Shown here: one piece after another, positions 15,275-20,796 of the stretch
How positions within the stretch are numbered: position 1 is the stretch's first letter
Layout of the letters: each line of letters opens with the position of its first letter
Origin: Deltaproteobacteria bacterium
Lineage (GTDB): Bacteria > JAEEML01
DNA length: 20,796 nucleotides
Reading direction: 5' to 3'
NCBI GenBank assembly: GCA_016283195.1
Contig: JAEEML010000139.1
Location: 1-20,796 of the forward strand
Notes under the pieces: model-generated
What the model saw: the letters and a program-made list of their open reading frames with translations, nothing else
What the model was told of the DNA's origin: nothing
Databases searched by the model: none
Translations under genes and position numbers: made by a program

Positions 15275-16285
15275 ATGTGGACACACCTGCTTCTCACGGC
15301 CATGTTGGCTATACCGCATGGTCAAATAGCTTTTGTATTAAACGATGGTACCCAGAGTGACATATATCTCATCTGGGCCGACGGACGTGGGCTTAAATCG
15401 ATCACTTCCACCATCAGCGCCGACGAAGCCGCCCCGCGCTGGTCGCCCTCCGGCCGCATCATCGCCTACTCCACTAGCAGCGAAGGTAATTCCGGCATCA
15501 ACCTTTTTCTTTTGGACAGCAACCGCACCATCAAAGTAAGCAGTGGCAACTCCGCAGATATGTTTCCCTCCTTTTTTCCCAACGGCACCATGCTGACTTT
15601 TGAGCGCTGGTCCGGCGGGGAACAAACTTATTCCAACCTCATCACCTCTACTCTATACGGCACCAACCAACAAGTCTTGTTACCGGAGGTCTTTCGCCAT
15701 AGTTGGTCGCCGGTCAACGGGCAATTAATGTTCATCTCCCCCAAAGGCCTGGTAACCACCAACCGGCGCGGGGAGAAGGAAACGGTGCTTTTGCAACAAA
15801 ATGTCAATGTTTTACAAGCCGAGTGGTCACCCAACGATTTGCTTATCGCTTTCATTGGGGTAACAAACGGGCAAAGCAACATCTATACCATTTCTTCGAA
15901 TGGAAAAAACATCAAGAATATCACCCGCTCCAACAATATTGAGGAAGAAATCACCTGGGCTCCTACCGGCGATCGCATAGCTTATGTCACCAGGCCCGAT
16001 CCCAAAACCATCACCAACGAGCAGGAGATGAAAAAACGGGCCATCCGCATCATTGATTTAAAAACCAGGAAGCGCACCACCTTAACCGACGGCACTTCCG
16101 AATGTTATTCACCCACTTGGGCCCCCGATGGCACCGGCCTCGCCTTTGTTTGCTGCTATGTCACTACTTCCTGCCAACTTTATGTAGCCGATGTGGCAGC
16201 CAACACTATGCGCGCTATTACCACAGCTGGCGGGCGCATCAGCGACCCCAAGTGGTCACCGGAATTAGTCTTTAAGAATAATTGA
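15275..16285 (+). CDS. TolB-like beta-propeller protein (PD40/WD40-like repeats)
   Basis: 336 residues. About seven repeat marks of the W-S/A-P-x-G kind are seen: RWSPSGR (near 54), SFFPNGT (near 99), SWSPVNG, EWSPNDL, TWAPTGD, TWAPDGT and KWSPE at the end, each followed by a hIAFh/hIAYh strand. This is the TolB/DPP-IV-like propeller fold, used for protein-protein contact in the periplasm. The start MWTHLLLTAMLAIPHG is hydrophobic but short and lacks the usual positive charge, so export is likely but not sure. It is not TolB itself, since the TolB N-terminal domain is missing and no Pal or TolA is nearby. GGGAG lies before the ATG. The stop is 4 nt from the convergent ZIP stop. Confidence 0.82.
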   Translation: MWTHLLLTAMLAIPHGQIAFVLNDGTQSDIYLIWADGRGLKSITSTISADEAAPRWSPSGRIIAYSTSSEGNSGINLFLLDSNRTIKVSSGNSADMFPSFFPNGTMLTFERWSGGEQTYSNLITSTLYGTNQQVLLPEVFRHSWSPVNGQLMFISPKGLVTTNRRGEKETVLLQQNVNVLQAEWSPNDLLIAFIGVTNGQSNIYTISSNGKNIKNITRSNNIEEEITWAPTGDRIAYVTRPDPKTITNEQEMKKRAIRIIDLKTRKRTTLTDGTSECYSPTWAPDGTGLAFVCCYVTTSCQLYVADVAANTMRAITTAGGRISDPKWSPELVFKNN

Positions 16286-16289
16286 TGCC

Positions 16290-17069
16290 CTACCCCAGAG
16301 CCACATCGAGCGCCATCATCACACTAAAACCGGCAGCAAAGGCAATAACGCCGATATTGGAATGTTCTCCGGCCGACATTTCGGGAATGAGTTCCTCCAC
16401 CACCACATAGAGCATAGCGCCGGCAGCAAAAGATAAAAGATAAGGCATAGCCGGCACAACCAGCCCGGCGATGAGAATGGTAAGCCCTCCAAAAAGCGGC
16501 TCAACCGCGCCGGAAAGTACACCAAGCACAAATGATTTAGGCTTGCTCTTGCCCTCCGCATAGAGCGGCATGGAAATAATGGCGCCCTCAGGAAAATTTT
16601 GGATGGCAATGCCCAGCGCCAGGGCCAGCGCTCCGCCGGTGGTAATATTGGCCGTGCCGTTTAAAAGCCCGGCATAGACAACCCCCACTGCCATGCCCTC
16701 AGGAATATTGTGCAAAGTAACAGCCAGCACCATCATGGCCGTTCTGGTGAGCCGACTTTTAGGGCCCTCAACCTGGTCGATGCTGCGGTGCAGGTGAGGA
16801 ATAATGTGGTCCAGTAAAAGCAAAAATAAAATACCCAGCCAAAAGCCGGTAAAAGCCGGAAGGAAAGCCAGCTGCCCCAAGGGCTCCTCCTGTTCAATGG
16901 CCGGCACCAAAAGGCTCCAAATGGAGGCCGCCACCATCACCCCGGCCGCAAAACCGGAAAGCGCCCGTTGCACACTGCGCTTTAAATCTTTCTTTAAACA
17001 AAAGACACAGGCCGCACCAAGTGCCGTCCCCAGAAATGGCAATAAAAGCCCGATAGTTACTTCTCTCAT
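16290..17069 (-). CDS. ZIP family metal transporter
   Basis: 259 residues and about eight hydrophobic spans. The two metal-site helices show HNIPEGMAVG (120-129) and QNFPEGAIISMP (157-168), the hallmark of the bacterial ZIP/GufA group. VEELIPE (224-230) and DHIIPHLH (87-94) add candidate metal ligands. ZIP proteins bring zinc, manganese or iron into the cytoplasm. AGGAGA precedes the ATG. It is 63 nt downstream of the P-type ATPase on the same strand, so it is probably the last gene of a metal unit. An importer beside an efflux-type pump is unusual; the metal cannot be assigned from sequence. Confidence 0.92.
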   Translation of the reverse strand: MREVTIGLLLPFLGTALGAACVFCLKKDLKRSVQRALSGFAAGVMVAASIWSLLVPAIEQEEPLGQLAFLPAFTGFWLGILFLLLLDHIIPHLHRSIDQVEGPKSRLTRTAMMVLAVTLHNIPEGMAVGVVYAGLLNGTANITTGGALALALGIAIQNFPEGAIISMPLYAEGKSKPKSFVLGVLSGAVEPLFGGLTILIAGLVVPAMPYLLSFAAGAMLYVVVEELIPEMSAGEHSNIGVIAFAAGFSVMMALDVALG

Positions 17070-17132
17070 CGTTTTATAAATCTCCTGTAAAGCTGCTCAA
17101 AAAAGATTTTTTCACAAAGATTATCAGCAGTT

Positions 17133-19220
17133 TTACAGCACAGGCTTCATGGCCTTTACGCAAAAAGCCACAGTAGAAGCATTATGCAATAGAGCTGCCA
17201 GCGATGGCGATATTATACCAAGGAGGCCAAGAAGCATAAATGAAGTATTAACAGCTACGATATTGCGGTTATTATTGTCGATTTTGGCCATAAGACGAGA
17301 GCCGAGCAAACGAGTTTTATAAAGGCTCTCAAGGCCATCATCACCGGCAAGAATTATATCTGCCGTTTCTCCGGTGATGTCGGCACAGTTGCCCATGGCA
17401 ATGCCGGTGTCGGCCACTGCCAGAGCCGGCGCGTCGTTGATGCCGTCGCCAATCATAATCACCTTGTGGCCGTCTTTTTTATGTTGCTCGATAAATTTGA
17501 ATTTATCTTCCGGCAGCGCCCGGCTTATATAGTGATCTATTCCGGCAAGCGCCGCTGCACTTCTCGCTGCGCCTTCATCATCACCGGTAATCATCACGCA
17601 TTCTTCAACACCCGCCGCATGCAATTTTCTTATAACCGCCGCCGCATTGGGACGCACCGGATCGTTAATGGCAAAAATGGCTATCAGCTCTTTCTCCTCG
17701 GCCAGGTATAAAAGCGATTCGCCTTTATCTAGCGCCTCTTTTTGAATATTTTTCAGCTCCGCCGGCGCCGCCACTTTTTCATCATCAAAAACAAAATGGT
17801 AGCTGCCGATAATCAGTTTATGGCCCGCAAGCTGCGTGGCAATGCCATGCGCCACTATATATTCAACTTTGGCATGCTCCTCAGGGTGTAAAATTTCCCG
17901 CCTCTTGGCCTCATTAACCACCGCATTAGCCACAGGGTGCGCAAAATGCTCTTCAAGACAAGCGGCAATGGCCAGCACTTCATCTTCACTGCGCCCGCCG
18001 AAAGGTATAATGCGGACAAGCTGCGGCGTAGCGGCAGTTAGCGTGCCGGTTTTATCAAAGACAACGGTATCGGCCAGAGAAGCATCTTCCAAAAACTTGC
18101 CGCCTTTGACAACAATCCCATTTTCCGCCGCCTCCTTCATGGCGCTTAAAACCGCTATCGGAGAAGCCAGCTTCATGGCGCAGGAATAATCAACCATCAG
18201 TGTGGCCATGACTTTAGCTATATCGCCGGTCAAAAGAAATACGCCGAGTGACAGCAAGAAATTATACTTAACCAGCGCATCGGCCAAGCGCTCGGAACGC
18301 ACCTGCGACGACACTTTGAGCTGCTGGGAATTGTCAATCATGGCCAATATGTTCTGCACTTTTGTTTGACTACCCACCGCCCGCACTTCAACAAAAAGCT
18401 CGCCTTCCTGCACAATAGTGCCGGCAAAAACCGAGCTCCCGGCCCATTTTTCCACCGCCAGCGGCTCGCCGGTGATGGAGGCCTGATTGATAAGACCTTC
18501 GCCGCGCAAAACCATGCCGTCAACCGGGATCATATTACCGGTGCGCACCGCCACCACATCGCCTTTTTTGATAACGGAAAGCGGCACTGTTTTTTCTAAA
18601 TTTCCTTCTACTTTCTGCACTTTATCATTTTGCGACAGCAGGCGGCCAGCTAAGTCGGAATATGATTTTTTCCTGGTGAATTCTTCTATCGTATCGCCGA
18701 TATTTAAGAGGAAATTGATATTTGCAGCGGTTTTGGTGTCGCCGGTAATGAGGGCCATGGAGATGGCTGTGGCATCCAGCACTTCCGATTTAAAGAGCTG
18801 GCCGCCGGCCGCCGTTTCCACCCCTTTAAGTATCCTTGAGCCCATGGAATAAACGCTTAGCGCCAAGTGCAGTGGCGGTGGCAGAAGGCGCTTTAAATAG
18901 TGCATGGCCGTCATAAGCGCCAAATCAAACAAAAGGCTGTCTTCTTTTTTCGGCTCCTCCACCGCCTCAAGCATTTCCTTATTATTCAGGTATTTGTCCG
19001 AAAGCGCCATAAAATAGGCCATGATATGCTTTTCGGAAAGCTTTTTTGTGTCATACAAAATAAGGAATGAACCGGTGGTGTAATTTACGCTCACCGCCGT
19101 CATTCCCTCCTGCACTTCCAGCAAGCTACGGGCCAGAGCCGCCTGCCGCCTGGTGATTTTTGCCCGGTCATAACGCACACGGATGCGCCCGGGCAGAGAA
19201 TGTTTTATGCTAAAATTCAT
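17133..19220 (-). CDS. P1B-type metal ATPase with SCAMKL transmembrane motif
   Basis: 695 residues. N-terminal residues 1-75 resemble a heavy-metal-associated fold without the CxxC pair (LPGRIRVRYD then VSVNYTTGSFLILYD). The actuator TGE is at 250-252, the phosphorylated Asp389 is in DKTGTLT, the P1B-specific His-Pro is at 428-429, TGDD is at 545-548, and GDGINDAPAL is at 591-600. The metal helix reads DYSCAMKLASP (344-354): the usual CPC/CPx is replaced by one Cys (Cys347) and a Ser. The last helix starts HNAST at 680. Single-Cys SCAxKL pumps are known in Clostridia-type genomes. Mycobacterial CtpC is another non-classical P1B pump, linked to Mn/Zn, that is coupled to a PacL protein. It follows the PacL-like gene by 15 nt. 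Efflux of zinc or manganese is the working guess. Confidence 0.93.
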   Translation of the reverse strand: MNFSIKHSLPGRIRVRYDRAKITRRQAALARSLLEVQEGMTAVSVNYTTGSFLILYDTKKLSEKHIMAYFMALSDKYLNNKEMLEAVEEPKKEDSLLFDLALMTAMHYLKRLLPPPLHLALSVYSMGSRILKGVETAAGGQLFKSEVLDATAISMALITGDTKTAANINFLLNIGDTIEEFTRKKSYSDLAGRLLSQNDKVQKVEGNLEKTVPLSVIKKGDVVAVRTGNMIPVDGMVLRGEGLINQASITGEPLAVEKWAGSSVFAGTIVQEGELFVEVRAVGSQTKVQNILAMIDNSQQLKVSSQVRSERLADALVKYNFLLSLGVFLLTGDIAKVMATLMVDYSCAMKLASPIAVLSAMKEAAENGIVVKGGKFLEDASLADTVVFDKTGTLTAATPQLVRIIPFGGRSEDEVLAIAACLEEHFAHPVANAVVNEAKRREILHPEEHAKVEYIVAHGIATQLAGHKLIIGSYHFVFDDEKVAAPAELKNIQKEALDKGESLLYLAEEKELIAIFAINDPVRPNAAAVIRKLHAAGVEECVMITGDDEGAARSAAALAGIDHYISRALPEDKFKFIEQHKKDGHKVIMIGDGINDAPALAVADTGIAMGNCADITGETADIILAGDDGLESLYKTRLLGSRLMAKIDNNNRNIVAVNTSFMLLGLLGIISPSLAALLHNASTVAFCVKAMKPVL

Positions 19221-19235
19221 GGCTGGCCCTTTCGA

Positions 19236-19448
19236 TTAGGCCTTTTGGGCCTCGGCATCGCGTTCGGCTTTTACGTCTTCGGCATCTTCTTTAATGTTTT
19301 CAAAATACTTTTGGGCATCATCGCGCAGCTGCATACCGCCGGCCACAATGGTGGCACAGCCTTTTTTGAAGGTGGCTGTTTTGACTATAGCGGCCACGGC
19401 AAAACCGGCTACCATACCCCAAAGAAATCTTTTTGTGCTCTCGTTCAT
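19236..19448 (-). CDS. PacL-like small membrane partner of the P-type ATPase
   Basis: 70 residues with a strong AAGGAGGAT site before the ATG. One membrane span lies at about residues 8-23 (FLWGMVAGFAVAAIV). A basic turn KKGC and a short helix ATIVAGGMQLRDDA come next, then a charged helix rich in Glu/Asp (YFENIKEDAEDVKAERDAE). The layout is like mycobacterial PacL1 (DUF1490), which lies next to ctpC and stabilises that pump, and like the small DUF6110-type proteins beside Clostridial P-type ATPases. Similarity is by eye, so family membership is tentative. A single Cys (31) and the acidic tail could contact metal. The gene is directly upstream of the ATPase gene and is surely co-transcribed with it. 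Confidence 0.72.
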   Translation of the reverse strand: MNESTKRFLWGMVAGFAVAAIVKTATFKKGCATIVAGGMQLRDDAQKYFENIKEDAEDVKAERDAEAQKA

Positions 19449-19464
19449 TTTATCCTCCTTAAAA

Positions 19465-19501
19465 AATTAGTTAGTGCTAAATCTTATTAGCACGGCTAAT
19501 T
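19465..19501. promoter_or_regulatory. Near-palindromic operator candidate of the metal unit
   Basis: Arms AATTAG-TTA-GTGCTAA (19465-19480) and TTAGCAC-GG-CTAATT (19487-19501) are inverted around a 6-nt centre. The seven inner and six outer pairs are perfect. It lies 17 nt upstream of the PacL-like start. On the minus strand a TTTAAT-like -10 (with TTGCAT as -35) overlaps its far edge. The TTAG...CTAA half-sites recall DtxR/MntR-type metal regulator sites, but the regulator is not in the window. Confidence 0.55.
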
Positions 19502-19538
19502 AAATATACCTTTCAGTATTAAATGCAACTAAAAAATT

Positions 19539-19545
19539 GGGGGGG
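19539..19545 (+). repeat. Seven-G homopolymer in the divergent intergenic region
   Basis: GGGGGGG directly after AAAAAATT, 129 nt upstream of the hsdR start. Homopolymer G tracts of this kind can slip in replication and alter promoter spacing, but seven is short for known phase-variable tracts. Confidence 0.4.
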
Positions 19546-19590
19546 AGAGAGGGCGAGCTAGGTAGTGATTAAGAAAATTTATCAATAGAT

Positions 19591-19644
19591 TTGCCCTTGT
19601 TTAGGTGGGCAATCGCCATTATTATGGGCATGACCAGTGCCCAT
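19591..19644 (+). repeat. Two successive inverted repeats before hsdR
   Basis: TTGCCC/GGGCAA (19591-19612, 10-nt loop) and ATGGGCA/TGCCCAT (19624-19644, 7-nt loop), both perfect, end 29 nt before the hsdR ATG. No T run follows, so they are not standard terminators. They could be repressor sites or leader hairpins. Confidence 0.45.
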
Positions 19645-19673
19645 ATTGGCCGGGTAGCGAGGTTGGATGACGC

Positions 19674-20796
19674 ATGGCAGAGCCTAGCAAAAAGGAATTA
19701 TCAGAAACCGATATTCGCACAATTTATATTACTCCGGCCATCACAAACGCCGGCTGGGTTATGGGCAGTCAGGTTAGAGAAGAAGAATCGTTTACCGCTG
19801 GTCGCATTTTTGTTAAGGGCAAGTTGGCAGTACGTGGTCAACGAAAAAGAGCAGACTATGTTCTTTATTATAAACCCAATATGCCTGTGGCTGTCGTAGA
19901 AGCTAAGGACAACAACCATTATATAAGTGATGGTATTCAGCAAGCTCTTTCCTATGCCGAAACTTTGGATGTTCCTCTCGCTATTAGCAGTAATGGCGAT
20001 GGTTTCTTTATTCGCTACCGGGGAAATTCTGGCCCCAAAAATGAAAAGGGGGAGCCCATTGCTGTAGAAGAGCGCGCTTTGGAACACTTTCCAACCCGTG
20101 AAGAAATCTGGAATTGTTACAAACGATATAAAGGGCTCGATACACCAGAAACGGAATCTATTGCTACGCAAGATTATTTTTATGACAGCGAGGGCTATAA
20201 ACCGCGTTATTACCAGCAAATTGCCATCAATCGCACGGTAGAAGCAATTGCCAAAGGACAAAAGCGCATTCTTTTGGTGATGGCAACAGGAACCGGCAAA
20301 ACTTTTACCGCTTTCCAGATTATTTGGCGCTTATGGAAAAGCGGCTGGACAAAGAATAAGGCGAGTGGCAAGACCCCACGCATTTTATTCCTGGCCGATC
20401 GCGAAAACTTAATTACCCAAACCAAACGCGGCGATTTCAAGCATTTTAAAGATAAGATGACTATCGTTCGCCACAAACAGATAGATAAAGCCTTTGAAAT
20501 ATACCTTGCTCTTTATCAGGGGCTTACCAATTATGATGAAGATGCTGATGCTTATAGGGAATTTTCGCCGGATTTTTTCGACTTGGTTGTGGTGGATGAG
20601 TGTCATCGTGGCAGCGCCGCCGAAAATAGTGCCTGGCGAAAAATTTTGGATTACTTTAAAAGCGCTACGCATATCGGTATGACTGCAACCCCGAAGGAAA
20701 CAAAAGAAATCTCTTCAACTGAGTATTTTGGCGATCCTATATATACTTATTCGTTAAAGCAGGGAATCGATGCCGGATTCCTCGCTCCTTACAAAG
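19674..20796 (+). CDS. hsdR: Type I restriction enzyme R subunit, N-terminal part (runs off right edge)
   Basis: 374 codons from ATG 19674, open to the window end. The N-terminal nuclease core has Asp61 (KRADYVLYY) and Glu76-x-Lys78 (AVVEAKDNNH), the PD-(D/E)xK set of HsdR. REEESFTAGRIFVKGK is like the EcoKI-type start. Motor motifs are Walker A MATGTGKT (203-210), DEAD-like DECH (308-311) and motif III TATP (337-340). HsdR cuts and translocates unmodified DNA together with HsdM and HsdS, whose genes should lie to the right. The start is chosen by GAGG about 11 nt upstream and by alignment of the family N-terminus; the antisense frame at 19701-20261 is a shadow. No break is visible in the part present. 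Confidence 0.95.
   Translation, partial: MAEPSKKELSETDIRTIYITPAITNAGWVMGSQVREEESFTAGRIFVKGKLAVRGQRKRADYVLYYKPNMPVAVVEAKDNNHYISDGIQQALSYAETLDVPLAISSNGDGFFIRYRGNSGPKNEKGEPIAVEERALEHFPTREEIWNCYKRYKGLDTPETESIATQDYFYDSEGYKPRYYQQIAINRTVEAIAKGQKRILLVMATGTGKTFTAFQIIWRLWKSGWTKNKASGKTPRILFLADRENLITQTKRGDFKHFKDKMTIVRHKQIDKAFEIYLALYQGLTNYDEDADAYREFSPDFFDLVVVDECHRGSAAENSAWRKILDYFKSATHIGMTATPKETKEISSTEYFGDPIYTYSLKQGIDAGFLAPYK

Noticed and set aside
19701-20261. 186-residue minus-strand frame inside hsdR
   Set aside because: It is an antisense shadow; the plus frame has all HsdR motifs in order.

Overview
The window is 20.8 kb of dense bacterial chromosome. The base composition is moderate and looks even throughout, and I see no insertion sequence, prophage or CRISPR array. 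The organism looks like a Gram-negative-type (diderm) bacterium outside the well-known model groups. Four kinds of evidence point that way: several proteins have lipoprotein signal peptides (M3 peptidase, trypsin-like protease, parvulin); there is a eukaryote-like Ser/Thr kinase with an external PDZ domain; there is a SycD/LcrH-like TPR protein; and the lipoprotein protease ends in Cys-rich 'ARWCENG' repeats, a style I associate with Myxococcota/Bradymonadota-like genomes. RecD2 helicase is also present. Taxonomy cannot be settled from this window.

Layout. 1-3169 (minus): an M3 metallopeptidase lipoprotein overlaps by 8 nt the start of recD2, which runs off the left edge just before its Walker A motif. 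3295-4859 (plus): a promoter, a SycD/LcrH-type TPR protein and a GAF/HD-GYP protein. 4960-5075: tRNA-Phe with a strong intrinsic terminator. 5104-6873: an unrecognised Cys-tailed protein facing a trypsin-family lipoprotein. 7021-7107 (minus): tRNA-Leu(UAA) with its own promoter. 7270-11258 (plus): a tightly packed unit of rmlB, a second GAF/HD-GYP protein, a NamZ/DUF1343 exo-muramidase homologue and nadD, with ATGA and TAATG overlaps. 11326-14682 (minus): a parvulin lipoprotein followed by the membrane kinase with a C-terminal PDZ domain. 14788-16285 (plus): gcvH and a TolB-like beta-propeller. 16290-19448 (minus): a metal-homeostasis unit made of a PacL-like small membrane protein, a P1B-type ATPase with a non-canonical SCAMKL transmembrane motif and a ZIP transporter. 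19674 to the right edge (plus): the 5' part of a type I restriction subunit hsdR.

How the parts work together. The plus-strand unit at 7270-11258 mixes sugar-nucleotide synthesis, wall turnover, NAD synthesis and a cyclic-di-GMP phosphodiesterase candidate. Together with the other GAF/HD-GYP protein it suggests strong second-messenger input. The parvulin and kinase pair joins envelope folding or proteolysis-type sensing (PDZ) to cytoplasmic phosphorylation. The most interesting region is 16290-19673. There a PacL/ATPase/ZIP metal unit sits behind a near-palindromic TTAG/CTAA operator candidate, divergent from a restriction system whose upstream region holds a seven-G tract and two inverted repeats.
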